Assembly (NCBI RefSeq): GCF_000771745.2
Contig: NZ_JPSL02000039.1
Span: 62,001-126,000, forward strand
Direction: 5' to 3'
Source of the DNA: Thermus filiformis
GTDB taxonomy: Bacteria > Deinococcota > Deinococci > Deinococcales > Thermaceae
Length of the DNA: 64,000 nucleotides
How positions within the stretch are numbered: the first letter of the stretch is position 1; every line of letters begins with the position of its first letter. Positions 51,871-60,489 of the stretch are shown here, in pieces. The notes beneath the pieces were generated by a model, which saw only the letters and a list, made by a program, of their open reading frames with translations, was not told where the DNA came from and did no database searches. Both the position numbers and the translations under genes were made by a program.

Positions 51871-52428
51871 GTGGTCAAGGAAGCCAGGGTGGATAAGCGC
51901 ACCGCCATTTTAGAAGCTACCCTGGCCGTTCTTACCGAAAAGGGCCTTTCCGGGCTCAAGGTGGAGGAGGTGGCCCGCCGGGCGGAGGTGGGTAAGGGAA
52001 CCATCTACCTCTACTTCAAGGACAAGCAGGACCTCCTAAGAGCCCTGGTGGAGTACCGAACCTTCGGCTTTTACCAGGAGGTGGCCGCGGTGGTGGAAAG
52101 CCCGCGGCCTTTTTTTGAGCGCCTGAAGGAGGTCCTCGCCCGCCGCATCGCCTGGGTGGAGGAGTGGCGGGGGCTGTGGGCGGCGGTGGCGCGGGAGGCC
52201 GACCCGGAGCCCCAGGCCTGGCTCAAGGGGATGCACGAGCGGTACCTGGCCCTCCTCGAGGCCCTCGTCAAGAGCGGCCAGGAGGAGGGGGCGGTGCGGG
52301 AGGAGCTCTCCCCCAGGCTCACCGCCGCCATCCTGGCCGCCTTGGGGTGCAGCCCCCTGGTGGACCTGCCCGGGGAGGACTACGTGGGGCATCTGCTTCT
52401 GGTGCTTCAGAAAGGAGTGGGGAGATGA
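51871..52428 (+). CDS. TetR-family regulator upstream of carD
   Basis: A 185-residue regulator: helix-turn-helix at about 12-50 (KVEEVARRAEVGKGTIYLYFKDK), variable ligand domain. The GTG at 51871 has TATAGT 7 nt upstream, so it is leaderless; earlier in-frame codons run into the divergent promoter. Its TGA overlaps the carD ATG. It probably represses its own operon and thereby sets CarD level (inference). Confidence 0.88.
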   Translation: MVKEARVDKRTAILEATLAVLTEKGLSGLKVEEVARRAEVGKGTIYLYFKDKQDLLRALVEYRTFGFYQEVAAVVESPRPFFERLKEVLARRIAWVEEWRGLWAAVAREADPEPQAWLKGMHERYLALLEALVKSGQEEGAVREELSPRLTAAILAALGCSPLVDLPGEDYVGHLLLVLQKGVGR

Positions 52429-52919
52429 AGGAGTACCGTCCCGGCGACAAGGTGGTCCTGCCCCCTTACGGGGTCGGCGTGGTGGCCGGCATCGCGGAGA
52501 GGCGGGTGAGCGGGGTGGCCCGCGCCTACTACCAGGTGGACTTTCCCGGCACCCGCTCCAAGGCCTACGTACCCGTGGAGGCCCCGCAGACCGTGGGCCT
52601 GCGCCCGGCCTTGAGCCCGGAGGAGATCCCCGCCATCTTGGACCTCCTGAAGAACGGGCGGATGCCCCTGCCCAGGCAGTGGGCGGCCCGGCACCGGAAG
52701 ACGAGCGAGATCCTGGCGGACGGCAACCCCTACCGGATCGCCCAGCTCGCGGGCCAGCTTAGGGCCTGGGACCTGGAGCGGGGCCTGCCCGACCTGGACC
52801 GCCAGGCCCTGCGCCGGGCCGTGCACCTCCTGGCCGAGGAGGTGGCCCAGACCCTGGAGATCAGCCTCCAGGAGGCCCGGGCCCTCTTTGAGGAGGTCTG
52901 GGGGGAGGACCTGAACTAA
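52425..52919 (+). CDS. carD: CarD transcription initiation factor
   Basis: A 164-residue CarD: N-terminal RNA-polymerase-interacting Tudor-like domain (about 1-65, YRPGDKVVLPPYGVGVVAGI) and a helical DNA-binding domain with the Trp wedge region (about 85-164, PRQWAARHRKTSEIL). It stabilises open complexes at promoters and is well studied in Thermus. ATG overlaps the TetR stop; ribosome site AGGAG. Co-transcribed with a TetR gene. Confidence 0.95.
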   Translation: MKEYRPGDKVVLPPYGVGVVAGIAERRVSGVARAYYQVDFPGTRSKAYVPVEAPQTVGLRPALSPEEIPAILDLLKNGRMPLPRQWAARHRKTSEILADGNPYRIAQLAGQLRAWDLERGLPDLDRQALRRAVHLLAEEVAQTLEISLQEARALFEEVWGEDLN

Positions 52920-52956
52920 GGCCATCCCCCGCGCCCTCCGGAACACCGTAAGGTTC

Positions 52957-52982
52957 AACCGGGGCCACCGACGGGGTGGTTA
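52957..52982 (-). repeat. Hairpin repeat remnant, locus J
   Basis: On the minus strand: TAACCACCCCGTCGGTGGCC then CCGGTT. The central arms are deleted, leaving the CCACC/GGTGG ends. The TAA (52980-52982) is the stop of the TenA-like gene. Confidence 0.65.
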
Positions 52983-53591
52983 GTCGGCCAAAAGCCGCCA
53001 GGACAGGTACTCCATCTCCAGGACCCGGGCCACGTACCGGTCCAGAAGCGGCCCCTTGGCCTCTCGGTGTTCCCTTCGGGAAGCAACCTCCAGCGCCCCC
53101 TCGGCCATGACCTCCAGGTCGTAGAGGACGGCCTGGAACTCGGGGGCGGTCCAGTGCTGGGCCACCTCGAGGGTCTCCTCACTCCCGGCGTGGGCCACCC
53201 AGGCCTCCAGGAAGACCCTTTGCATCACGTAGTGGAGGACGGTGCGCACGGGGTAGGAGTTGCTCCCCGAAGGGGACACTGGGAGGCCCTCCATCTCGGC
53301 CAGGAGCTCTACGTAGGCCCGCCGCACTGGGTGGACGGGAGCCCGGGGGTCGGCCCCCTGGGAGAGGAGCCAGTCCAGCTCCTCCGCCGTGGCCCGCAGG
53401 GCCTCTATCAGGGCCAGGCGGTGGGCCTGAGGGGCCTCCCGCAGAAGCCCCGCCTGGAAGCGGAAGAGGCCCTCCACGAAGGGGTAGTCCTGGAGAAGCC
53501 AGTAGGTGAACCGCTCCCGGCTCCAGCGGATGGGAAGGCGCAGGATGCGCTCGAGGAGGGCCTCGTGTCCCAGAAGCGCCCTCACCCTCAT
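52980..53591 (-). CDS. TenA/haem-oxygenase-like fold protein
   Basis: A 203-residue all-helical protein. FVEGLFRFQAGLL, VLHYVMQRVFLEAWVAHAG and HWTAPEFQAVLYDLEVMAEGAL resemble the TenA/PqqC/haem-oxygenase-like fold, but the TenA catalytic Cys is not evident. Function unknown. The ATG at 53591 overlaps the ispE stop, making an ispD-ispE-TenA-like operon. Its stop is in repeat J. Confidence 0.6.
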   Translation of the reverse strand: MRVRALLGHEALLERILRLPIRWSRERFTYWLLQDYPFVEGLFRFQAGLLREAPQAHRLALIEALRATAEELDWLLSQGADPRAPVHPVRRAYVELLAEMEGLPVSPSGSNSYPVRTVLHYVMQRVFLEAWVAHAGSEETLEVAQHWTAPEFQAVLYDLEVMAEGALEVASRREHREAKGPLLDRYVARVLEMEYLSWRLLAD

Positions 53592-54385
53592 CCCAACCAC
53601 CCCGCCCGGGCCCAGCCGAAGGGCCTAAGGGCCCGCGCCGCCTCCTGGGCCTCCTCGAGGGAGGAGGCCAGGCCGAAGAAGCTGCTCCCGGAACCGCTCA
53701 TCAGCACCCCCCGCAGGCCCAAGCCCCGCATCCTCCGCTTGACCTCCTGAAGCTCGGGCCGAAGGCGGAAGGCCGGCCCCTCCAGGCTGTTCCAGTAGGG
53801 GGGTTCGCCCTCGGCCAGCGCCGCCAGGATGGCCTCCACGTCCAGGGGCTCGCGGTAGTCATGGGGCTTCACCTCCGCGTAGACCCTGGGGGTGGGAAGC
53901 CGGGGCCCCCCGTAGAAGAGGACCACCGGCACCCGGGGGGCCTTCAGGGGGCGGAGGGCCTCCCCCACCCCCCGGGCCTCCGCCACCCCCCCCAGGAGGA
54001 AGAAGGGCACGTCCGCCCCCAGGGAAAGGGCCAAAGGGAAGAGGTCTACCTCCGCCGGGTAGAGCTCTTGGAGCATGAGGAGGACCGCCGCCGCGTCCGA
54101 GCTCCCCCCGCCCAGGCCCGCCGCCTCCGGGAGCTCCTTCTCCAGCTCAATCCGCACCCCCCCGGGCCAGCCCGCGGCCTCCAGGTAGAGGACGGCGGCC
54201 CGGTAGACCAGGTTCCTCTTCCCGTACTTCCCCTTGAACTCCACCCCCTCGGGGATGGGCTCGAGGCGCACCCGGTCCCCCACGCTCACCTGGGCGAAGA
54301 CGGTGTGCAGCTCATGGTAGCCGTCCGGGCGGCGGCCCAGGACGGAAAGGCCCAGGTTGACCTTGGCTGGGGCTAGCCGCTCCAT
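53588..54385 (-). CDS. ispE: 4-diphosphocytidyl-2-C-methyl-D-erythritol kinase
   Basis: A 265-residue GHMP kinase of the MEP isoprenoid pathway. [20 protein letters not shown] at the start, [16 protein letters not shown] loop in the middle, and [12 protein letters not shown] at the C-terminus. It overlaps ispD (13 bp) upstream and the TenA-like gene downstream. Confidence 0.96.
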   Translation of the reverse strand: MERLAPAKVNLGLSVLGRRPDGYHELHTVFAQVSVGDRVRLEPIPEGVEFKGKYGKRNLVYRAAVLYLEAAGWPGGVRIELEKELPEAAGLGGGSSDAAAVLLMLQELYPAEVDLFPLALSLGADVPFFLLGGVAEARGVGEALRPLKAPRVPVVLFYGGPRLPTPRVYAEVKPHDYREPLDVEAILAALAEGEPPYWNSLEGPAFRLRPELQEVKRRMRGLGLRGVLMSGSGSSFFGLASSLEEAQEAARALRPFGWARAGWLG

Positions 54386-55008
54386 ACCAGGGCCTCCGCC
54401 AGGGCCAGGTCCTGGGGGTAGGTGAGCTTGAAGGCCCGCGCCTCCCCCTCCACCAGGGCCACCGGGTAGCCCAGGGCCCGGACCAGCTGGGCGTCGTCCG
54501 TGGCCTGGAAGCCCTTCTTCCTCGCGTAGGCGTGGGCCTCCCGCAGAAGGGCGGTGAAGAAGCCCTGGGGGGTCTGGACCAGCCGGAGCCGCTCCCGGGG
54601 AAGGGCGGGCCCGTACTCCTCCCCCACCGCCTCCACCAGGGTGTCCGGGACGGGCAGGACGGGCACCGCCGCCCCAAAGGCCCGGGCCTTCTCCAGGACC
54701 CTCAGGGCCAAATCCCGGCTGGCGAAGGGGCGGGCCACGTCATGGACCAGGACCATGGGGGCGCTCGCCTCCTCCAGAAGCCGGGCCACGCTCTCCTGCC
54801 GGGTGGGCCCCCCCTCGAGGTAGCGCACCCGCCCCCGGTCCTCCATCCGGTACCCGGGGGGAAGGGCCACCAGGACCTCGTCCGCGAAGGAGAAGGTCTC
54901 CAAAGCCCAGTCCAGAAGCGTCCTCCCCCCCACCCGCACGAAGGCCTTGGGCCCCCGGCCGAGCCTCTCCCCCAGGCCGGCGGCGGGCAGGAGCACCGAA
55001 ACCTCCAC
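54373..55008 (-). CDS. ispD: 2-C-methyl-D-erythritol 4-phosphate cytidylyltransferase
   Basis: A 211-residue enzyme of the MEP pathway: [18 protein letters not shown] binds [13 protein letters not shown] carries the active-site Asp, and TPQGFFT follows. The GTG start at 55008 has TACCAT 6 nt upstream. That -10 box shares 2 bp with the divergent uppP -10. Confidence 0.95.
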   Translation of the reverse strand: MEVSVLLPAAGLGERLGRGPKAFVRVGGRTLLDWALETFSFADEVLVALPPGYRMEDRGRVRYLEGGPTRQESVARLLEEASAPMVLVHDVARPFASRDLALRVLEKARAFGAAVPVLPVPDTLVEAVGEEYGPALPRERLRLVQTPQGFFTALLREAHAYARKKGFQATDDAQLVRALGYPVALVEGEARAFKLTYPQDLALAEALVWSG

Positions 55009-55014
55009 CCCCTC

Positions 55015-55024
55015 ATGGTATCAT
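55015..55024. promoter_or_regulatory. Overlapping bidirectional -10 elements of ispD and uppP
   Basis: ATGGTATCAT contains TACCAT toward ispD (55015-55020, minus) and TATCAT toward uppP (55019-55024, plus). Start codons are 6 and 8 nt away, 25 bp apart. Same design as guaB/csaA. Confidence 0.6.
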
Positions 55025-55032
55025 GGCCCCTC

Positions 55033-55812
55033 GTGAGCGCCTGGGAAGCGATCCTGCTGGGGGTGGTGGAGGGGCTCACCGAGTACCTCCCCGTCTCCTC
55101 CACCGGCCACCTGACCCTTCTGGCCCACGCCCTGGGGCTGGACCTGGAGCACGACCCCTTCCTGAAGAGCTTCGTCATCGCCATCCAGCTGGGGGCGATT
55201 TTGGCCGTCCTCCTCCTGTACTGGAGGCGGTTCGCCCGGGACCTGGAGGCCTGGAAGCGGATCCTGGCCGCCTTCCTGCCCACCGCCCTCGTGGGCTTCC
55301 TCCTCTACCGGCTGATCAAGGACGTGATCCTGGGCAAGGACTGGATCGTGGTCCTGGCCCTCTTCCTGGTGGGCCTCCTCCTCCTCTTTGCCGACCGGGC
55401 CCTGGCGGGCCGGGCCCGGTACCAGGACCTGGACGAACTCCCCCTCAAGGACGCCTTCTGGGTGGGGGTTTTCCAGAGCCTGGCCGCGGTCTTCCCCGGG
55501 ACGAGCCGGAGCGGGATCACCATCTTTGGAGGGCTTCTTCTGGGCCTGAGGCGGAAGGCGGCGGCGGAGATGAGCTTCCTCCTGGCCGTGCCCACCATGC
55601 TGGCCGCCACGGGCTACGACCTTCTGCGAAGCGCCCGGGACCTCCCCCAGGAGGGGTACGGCCTCTTGGCGCTCGGCTTCCTAGCCGCCCTGCTCACCGC
55701 CTTGGCCACGGTGCGGCTCATGCTGGCCCTGGTGGAGCGGCTGGGCTTCGCCCCCTTCGCCTACTACCGGATGGCCCTGGCCCTGGTCTACGCCCTGGTC
55801 TTCCTGCGCTGA
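55033..55812 (+). CDS. uppP: Undecaprenyl-diphosphate phosphatase
   Basis: A 259-residue eight-helix BacA/Upp[16 protein letters not shown] near the N-terminus and PGTSRSGIT in the second half, the two catalytic motifs. It recycles the lipid carrier for peptidoglycan and other polymers. I prefer GTG 55033 (TATCAT at 8 nt, start close to the family norm); ATG 55014 would add six or seven residues inside the promoter. Confidence 0.94.
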   Translation: MSAWEAILLGVVEGLTEYLPVSSTGHLTLLAHALGLDLEHDPFLKSFVIAIQLGAILAVLLLYWRRFARDLEAWKRILAAFLPTALVGFLLYRLIKDVILGKDWIVVLALFLVGLLLLFADRALAGRARYQDLDELPLKDAFWVGVFQSLAAVFPGTSRSGITIFGGLLLGLRRKAAAEMSFLLAVPTMLAATGYDLLRSARDLPQEGYGLLALGFLAALLTALATVRLMLALVERLGFAPFAYYRMALALVYALVFLR

Positions 55813-56858
55813 AGCACCCGGTCCAGGGCCTCGAGGAAGCCCCGGTAGACCTCCTCGTCCGCCTGCTCCCCCATGAGGCCCAGCCGCAGCACCTCCCCCC
55901 GGGTGGGGCCGATCCCGCCGGCCACCGTGTACCCCTCCTGGTGGAGGGCCGCCCTCAGGGCCTCCGCCTCCACCCCCCGGGGCGGCCGGACCACCAGGAC
56001 GGTGGGCAGGGGGCTCTCCTTGGGGTAGAGGGAGAAGCCCCTTCCGGTGAGCTCCTCCAGAAGCCAGGCGAAGACCCGGCGCGCCCGGCGGGCCCGCGCC
56101 TCCACCCCCTCGGCAAGGGCCCGGTCCAGGGCGGCCAAAAGGGCGTAGTGGAGGAGGACGGGGGTGGTGTGGTGGTACCCGCCCCGCTCCCAGTGCTCCG
56201 CCACCCGGGCGAAGTCCACGTACCAGGCCCGGCCGCCCCGCAGGAGGGCCCGCCCCTTGGAAGAGAGGGCGAAGGGGGCCAGGCCCGGCGGGGCCGAGAG
56301 GCACTTCTGGCTCCCCGTGAAGGCGTAGTCGGCCCGGATGCGCCGCATGGAGAAGGGGAGCATCCCCAAGGTGGTCACCGCGTCCACCATGAAGAGCGCC
56401 CCCGCCTCCTCCACCAAAGGCCCCATCTCCTCCACCGGGTTCAGCACCCCGGTGCTCGTCTCCCCGTGGACGGCGGCCACCAGCCGGTACCGCTTCCTCC
56501 TAAGGGCCTCCTTCAGGGCCTCGAGGCGGGCCGGCTCCCCGGGGGGAAAGGAGAGGAGGTCGGTCTCTAGGCCGTGGGCCCGGCTCATCTCCGCCATGCG
56601 GGCCGAGAAAGTCCCCGTCTCTAGGACCAGGACCGGCCCCTCCGCCAGGTTGGCGAAAGCCGCCTCCATGCCCAGGCTGCCCGAGCCCGCCAGGGCCGCC
56701 ACCAGGCCGCCCTCGCCCGGGTCAAACAGAATTCGGAGCCGTTCCTGGATGGCCCGGTTGACCGCCAGGACCTCCGGGTCCAGGTGCCCCCGCATGGGGG
56801 AGAGAAGGGCCTTTTGCACGTCCGGGTGGATGGGGGTGGGTCCGGGGGTCAGAAGCAT
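55788..56858 (-). CDS. Class V aminotransferase (serine/alanine-glyoxylate type)
   Basis: A 356-residue PLP enzyme: [13 protein letters not shown] start, [27 protein letters not shown], and the PLP lysine in [14 protein letters not shown]. Resembles alanine/serine-glyoxylate aminotransferases; substrate not determined. ATG 56858 has ribosome site GGAGG; the ATG at 56891 is rejected. A leader of about 94 nt with a large hairpin precedes it. 3' end overlaps uppP by 25 bp. Confidence 0.88.
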   Translation of the reverse strand: MLLTPGPTPIHPDVQKALLSPMRGHLDPEVLAVNRAIQERLRILFDPGEGGLVAALAGSGSLGMEAAFANLAEGPVLVLETGTFSARMAEMSRAHGLETDLLSFPPGEPARLEALKEALRRKRYRLVAAVHGETSTGVLNPVEEMGPLVEEAGALFMVDAVTTLGMLPFSMRRIRADYAFTGSQKCLSAPPGLAPFALSSKGRALLRGGRAWYVDFARVAEHWERGGYHHTTPVLLHYALLAALDRALAEGVEARARRARRVFAWLLEELTGRGFSLYPKESPLPTVLVVRPPRGVEAEALRAALHQEGYTVAGGIGPTRGEVLRLGLMGEQADEEVYRGFLEALDRVLQRRKTRA

Positions 56859-56891
56859 CCTCGCCTCCAAAGAAAAAGCCCCCCGCGCCAT

Positions 56892-56931
56892 GCCGGAGGG
56901 CCCCTTCCCAAAGGAAGGGCGCCCTCACGGC
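56892..56931 (-). promoter_or_regulatory. Leader hairpin of the aminotransferase gene
   Basis: GCCG/CGGC, GAGGGC/GCCCTC and CCCTTCC/GGAAGGG pair in one long interrupted stem. On the minus strand it is followed by GGGGGGCTTTTTC and then the ribosome site. The promoter TATAGT is at 56959-56964. Possibly an attenuator; no known riboswitch class is recognised. Confidence 0.45.
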
Positions 56932-57011
56932 GTAGCTCGGAAGGCCCTCATCAGGAGCACTATACCGGAGGCGCTTTTCCCCTGTAAAGCCTTCGGGGTA
57001 CACTACACCTG

Positions 57012-58052
57012 GTGAAGGACTACTACGCCATCCTCGGCGTGAGAAGGGACGCCACCCAGGAGGAGATCAAGCGGGCCTACCGGCGGCTCGCCCTGGAGTA
57101 CCACCCGGACAAGCACCCGGGGAACAAGGAGATGGAGGAGCGGTTTAAGGAGATCAACGAGGCCTACGCCGTCCTCTCCGACCCCGAGAAGCGGGCCGCC
57201 TACGACCGGGGCCAGGAGGTGGGGGAGTTCTCCTGGGCCGACCTCTTCAGCCTCTTTGAAGAGGTCTTCGGCGCACGGCCCGCCCGCACCCCCCGGGGGG
57301 AGGACCTGGAGGCGGAGGTGGAGGTGGAGCTCAAGGACCTCCTCACCGGGAAGGAGGCGGAGGTGGAGTACGGCCGGCTGGTCTTCTGCCCGGACTGCCA
57401 GGGGGCGGGGGGAAGCCGGGTGGTCTGCCCCAGCTGCGGGGGAAGGGGGGTGGTGGAGACCTACCGGCAGGGCCTCTTCGGGGCCTTCGTCCAGCGGTCC
57501 ACCTGCCCCCACTGCCGGGGCCAGGGGTACGTCCTCAAGGAGGTCTGCCGCACCTGCGGGGGGAGGGGCCGGGTGAGCCGGAAGGAGGTCCTGAAGGTCC
57601 GGGTGCCCCCGGGGATGGACGAGCGGGCCCTCCTCCGGGTCCCGGGGATGGGCAACCTGGGCCCCGGCGGGCCGGGGGACCTGTACGTCCGCCTGCGGGT
57701 CCGGCCCCACCCCGAGCTGGAGCGGGAAGGCCCCCACCTCCTCTACCGGCTCAAGCTCGGCCTGGCCCAGGCCGCCCTGGGGACCCGGGTGGAGGTGCCG
57801 GGCCTCGAGGGCCCCATCCCCCTGGAGATCCCGCCCGGGACCGGCCCGGGGGAGGTGTTTGAGCTGGAGGGGGCGGGCCTCCCCCTGCCCAAAGGCGGCC
57901 GGGGGAGCCTGCGGGTGGTGACGGAGATCCAGGTGCCCAAGAAGCTCTCCCCCAAGGCCCGGGACCTCCTGCGGGCCTACGCGGAGGAGGTGGGGGAAAG
58001 CGTCCTCCCCGAGGGGCTGTGGGACCGGCTGAGGCGGGGCTTCAAAAGGTGA
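57012..58052 (+). CDS. dnaJ: DnaJ co-chaperone with zinc-finger domain
   Basis: A 346-residue type I J-protein. J domain (about 1-70) with HPD in YHPDKHPG; short linker instead of a long Gly/Phe region; four CxxCxGxG-type zinc motifs ([32 protein letters not shown]); C-terminal substrate domains. Stimulates DnaK. GTG start with TACACT 7 nt upstream. It lies away from dnaK. The csp promoter begins in its last codons. Confidence 0.94.
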   Translation: MKDYYAILGVRRDATQEEIKRAYRRLALEYHPDKHPGNKEMEERFKEINEAYAVLSDPEKRAAYDRGQEVGEFSWADLFSLFEEVFGARPARTPRGEDLEAEVEVELKDLLTGKEAEVEYGRLVFCPDCQGAGGSRVVCPSCGGRGVVETYRQGLFGAFVQRSTCPHCRGQGYVLKEVCRTCGGRGRVSRKEVLKVRVPPGMDERALLRVPGMGNLGPGGPGDLYVRLRVRPHPELEREGPHLLYRLKLGLAQAALGTRVEVPGLEGPIPLEIPPGTGPGEVFELEGAGLPLPKGGRGSLRVVTEIQVPKKLSPKARDLLRAYAEEVGESVLPEGLWDRLRRGFKR

Positions 58053-58069
58053 GGGGGGCGTGGTATAGT
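58041..58069 (+). promoter_or_regulatory. Cold-shock gene promoter
   Basis: TTCAAA (58041-58046, inside dnaJ), 17 bp, TATAGT (58064-58069). Predicts a leader of about 85 nt, rich in self-complementary CCCTCGAGG-type segments. Confidence 0.7.
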
Positions 58070-58160
58070 GAGGCATTCCGGGCCCTCGAGGTGGCCCCCA
58101 GGGCAGTTCCGCCCTCGAGCCCCGGGATGGGGCCGGATGGCCTCTTGCAAAAGGAGCGGT

Positions 58161-58382
58161 ATGCAGAAGGGTCGGGTCAAGTGGTTCAACGCGGAGAAGG
58201 GCTACGGGTTCATTGAGCGGGAAGGGGACACGGACGTCTTCGTCCACTTCAGCGCCATCAACGCCAAGGGCTTCCGCACCCTGAACGAGGGGGACATCGT
58301 CACCTTTGACGTGGAGCCCGGCAAGAACGGCAAGGGGCCCCAGGCGGTGAACGTCACCGTGGTGGAGCCCGCCCGCAAGTAA
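58161..58382 (+). CDS. csp: Cold-shock-domain protein
   Basis: A 73-residue CSD protein with RNP1 KGYGFIERE and RNP2 [11 protein letters not shown] chaperone. It is one of the few genes here with a long leader plus a clear ribosome site (AAGGAG, 58151-58156), in contrast to the leaderless neighbours. An intrinsic terminator follows. Confidence 0.96.
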   Translation: MQKGRVKWFNAEKGYGFIEREGDTDVFVHFSAINAKGFRTLNEGDIVTFDVEPGKNGKGPQAVNVTVVEPARK

Positions 58383-58397
58383 CCCCAGGAAACGGCC

Positions 58398-58425
58398 GCC
58401 CCGGGGACCTGCCCCGGGGCTTTTT
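58398..58425 (+). terminator. Intrinsic terminator of csp
   Basis: GCCCCGGGG (58398-58406), loop ACCTG, CCCCGGGGC (58412-58420), then TTTTT. Confidence 0.88.
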
Positions 58426-58446
58426 CCATCCTTTAGGATGGAGGGG

Positions 58447-58923
58447 ATGCGGCTGGTATCCGTCCACTTCCGCCCGCTGACCCTGGAGGACGCCCCCCTG
58501 GTCCACGCCCTCTACCGGGAAAGCCCCGCCTACTTCGCCCTGATCGGGATGGAGATCCCCGCCCTCGAGGACGTGGTGCGGGAGATCAGCGCCCTGGCCC
58601 AGGACCCCAGGCGGCGGGCCTGCCTGATCCAGGCCCACGGGGAGCCGGTGGGCTACCTGGACTACAAGCTCCACTACCCGGAGGAGGACGCGGCCACCCT
58701 GAGCCTCCTCCTGATCCGGGAAAACCTCCAGGGGAACGGGCTGGGCCAGGCGGCCCTGGCCCATCTGGAGGAGGCCTTGGCGGGAAGCGTCCGGCGGCTC
58801 TACGCGGTGGTCTACGGGCAAAACCCCCGGGCCCGGCGCTTCTTCCAGGCCCAGGGGTACCGGTTCGTCAAGGACGGGGGGCCGCCCCTTGCCTGGTACG
58901 CCAAGGAGCTTAAGGCCCCCTAA
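58447..58923 (+). CDS. GNAT-family N-acetyltransferase
   Basis: A 158-residue acetyltransferase: VHFRPLTLEDAPLVHAL at the start, acetyl-CoA loop in RENLQGNGLGQAAL, and NPRARRFFQAQGYRFV in motif B. Substrate unknown. TAGGAT lies 7 nt before the ATG at 58447; the in-frame ATG at 58438 overlaps this box and is rejected. Stop TAA starts repeat K. Confidence 0.85.
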   Translation: MRLVSVHFRPLTLEDAPLVHALYRESPAYFALIGMEIPALEDVVREISALAQDPRRRACLIQAHGEPVGYLDYKLHYPEEDAATLSLLLIRENLQGNGLGQAALAHLEEALAGSVRRLYAVVYGQNPRARRFFQAQGYRFVKDGGPPLAWYAKELKAP

Positions 58924-58968
58924 CGCCACCCCAGCTTGGCTTGCGCCAAGCTGGGGGCCCCGGCAGGC
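58921..58968 (+). repeat. Stop-codon hairpin repeat, locus K
   Basis: TAACGCCACCCC, AGCTTGGC, TTGC, GCCAAGCT, GGGGGCCCCGGCAGG. Stem identical to locus B. TAA is the acetyltransferase stop. It separates this gene from the convergent ferredoxin gene. Confidence 0.88.
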
Positions 58969-58971
58969 CTC

Positions 58972-59208
58972 TTAAAGCCCCGCCAGCTTGCGGTTCTTCT
59001 CAATGTAGGACTTCCACTCCTCGGGGACGTCCTCCTCGGGGAAGATGGCGTTCACGGGGCAGGCGGGCACGCAGGCCCCGCAGTCAATGCACTCCTCGGG
59101 GTGGATGTAGAACTGGTCCCCCCCGTCGTAGATGCACTCCACGGGGCAAACCTCCACGCAGGACTGGTCCTTTACTCCGATGCAGGGCTCACAGATCACG
59201 TGCGGCAT
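58972..59208 (-). CDS. fdx: Seven-iron ferredoxin
   Basis: A 78-residue ferredoxin with one [3Fe-4S] site (CEPCIGVKDQSCVEVCP region) and one [4Fe-4S] site (CIDCGACVPACP). Same length and layout as the well-known Thermus seven-iron ferredoxin. Soluble low-potential electron carrier. Ribosome site GGAGGTG. Confidence 0.96.
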   Translation of the reverse strand: MPHVICEPCIGVKDQSCVEVCPVECIYDGGDQFYIHPEECIDCGACVPACPVNAIFPEEDVPEEWKSYIEKNRKLAGL

Positions 59209-59242
59209 CCTTACACCTCCCGAGCCTTCGCTCCCCCCTATT

Positions 59243-59785
59243 TTAGGCCATCCCCCCCCGCGTCAAGAGGGGGTCCCTGAAGACGACCCCCAGGATCCGG
59301 TCCCCCTCAGCCACGAAGACCGCCGGGTGGTGCCAGAAGAGGGGGCCGAGCTCCGTCACCGCCACCTCCGGCCCCACCACCGGCACCTCCTCCCAGGGGA
59401 GGATCTGGTCGGAAAGGCCCAGGACCCCCACCGGCCGCCCCTCCTGAAGGAGGACGGCCACCCCGCGCCCCTCGTAGGCCTCGAGGCCCTCCAGGAGGGG
59501 AACAGGCCGGGCCACGGCCCGCACCGGCCGGGGGGCGGCCAGGCCGGCGGTGAGGAGGGTCCCGCAGGGCACCCGGACCGCCCCCTGGGCCAGATAGAGG
59601 GTGAAGGTGAAGACCAGGAGGAAGAAGACCCCCTCCAGAAGCCCCAGGAAGTTAAACCCCTCCCAGCCGAACTTCCCGCCCCCCCCGGTGAGGGCGTGGA
59701 CCAGGAGGGAGGCAAGAAGGCCCAGGACCAGGGCGGCCAGATAGGAGAAGAGGCCGGCCAGGCGGAGCTCCTTCACCGTGCGCAT
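59243..59785 (-). CDS. Membrane protein with CBS-like domain
   Basis: A 180-residue protein: two N-terminal helices (about 12-32 and 48-68), then a beta-alpha region with CBS-domain phrasing (VAVLLQEGRPVGVLGLSDQIL and FVAEGDRILGVVF). Possibly an energy or nucleotide sensor; no partner is evident. TAAGCT lies 6 nt before the ATG. Ends 34 bp before the ferredoxin start. Confidence 0.7.
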   Translation of the reverse strand: MRTVKELRLAGLFSYLAALVLGLLASLLVHALTGGGGKFGWEGFNFLGLLEGVFFLLVFTFTLYLAQGAVRVPCGTLLTAGLAAPRPVRAVARPVPLLEGLEAYEGRGVAVLLQEGRPVGVLGLSDQILPWEEVPVVGPEVAVTELGPLFWHHPAVFVAEGDRILGVVFRDPLLTRGGMA

Positions 59786-59789
59786 GGGT

Positions 59790-60464
59790 CTAGCTTACCT
59801 CAGGCCGGTCCAGGTCCACCCCCACCTCCGCGTAGGGGACCACCAGGGCCCGGGCCTCGAGGCCCAGGATCCTCTGGGCCCGGGCCTCGAGGTGGCGGAG
59901 GGAAAGCCGCCCCAGAAGGAGGAGCAAAAGGACGTCCAGCCCCACGAGCCGGGCTAGGGCCAGGGGGTTTTTCCTCAGGGCCACCACCTTCCGGGCCAGG
60001 GGAAGGGCCCGCTCAAAGAGGACCCGGTCCAGGAGGAGGAGGTTCCCCCCGGTGAACACCCCCTCCCGGAGCCGGGCGTAGGTCCTCTTGGAGCCGGGAA
60101 AGCGGGCCTCCACCGCCTCCTTGGGGACGATGGTGTAGACCAGGGCCGACCCCGGGTCATGGGCCAGGACGTACTCCACCGCCTCCCGCGTCAGGTGGGG
60201 AAGGTCGGCGGTGGCCACCAGAACGCGGCCTTCGGTGTGGGGAAGGGCGGAGGCCAGGTTCTCCAGGATCCCCCCCTGGTCGGGGAGGACCAGGTCCGGC
60301 CGGACGGAAAGCCCCCGGTCCTCCCCCACGTAGACCACCCGGAGCCCCGCCTCCTTCAGGGCCGCCAGCACCCAGTCCGCCAGGAGGCGGCCTCTGTACG
60401 GGTAAAGGGCCTTGGGCCCCCCGGCCCACGCCTCCCGGCCCCCGGCGAGCACGATCGCGTCCAT
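59790..60464 (-). CDS. MobA-like nucleotidyltransferase
   Basis: A 224-residue NTP-transferase: IVLAGGREAWAGGPKAL at the N-terminus (nucleotide loop and Lys) and ATADLPHLT metal-site Asp. The C-terminal third is unusually hydrophobic (LVGLDVLLLLLLGRLSL). Related to molybdenum cofactor guanylyltransferases, but the substrate cannot be assigned. TAAGAT lies 7 nt before the ATG at 60464; an ATG three codons upstream is rejected. Confidence 0.8.
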   Translation of the reverse strand: MDAIVLAGGREAWAGGPKALYPYRGRLLADWVLAALKEAGLRVVYVGEDRGLSVRPDLVLPDQGGILENLASALPHTEGRVLVATADLPHLTREAVEYVLAHDPGSALVYTIVPKEAVEARFPGSKRTYARLREGVFTGGNLLLLDRVLFERALPLARKVVALRKNPLALARLVGLDVLLLLLLGRLSLRHLEARAQRILGLEARALVVPYAEVGVDLDRPEVS

Positions 60465-60489
60465 CCCCTGCATCTTACCTTCGGCTTAG

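Noticed and set aside
56947-56954. CTGATGAG (minus strand) as a hammerhead ribozyme core
   Set aside because: The partner GAAAC and enclosing stems are absent, and the segment lies at the predicted transcription start.
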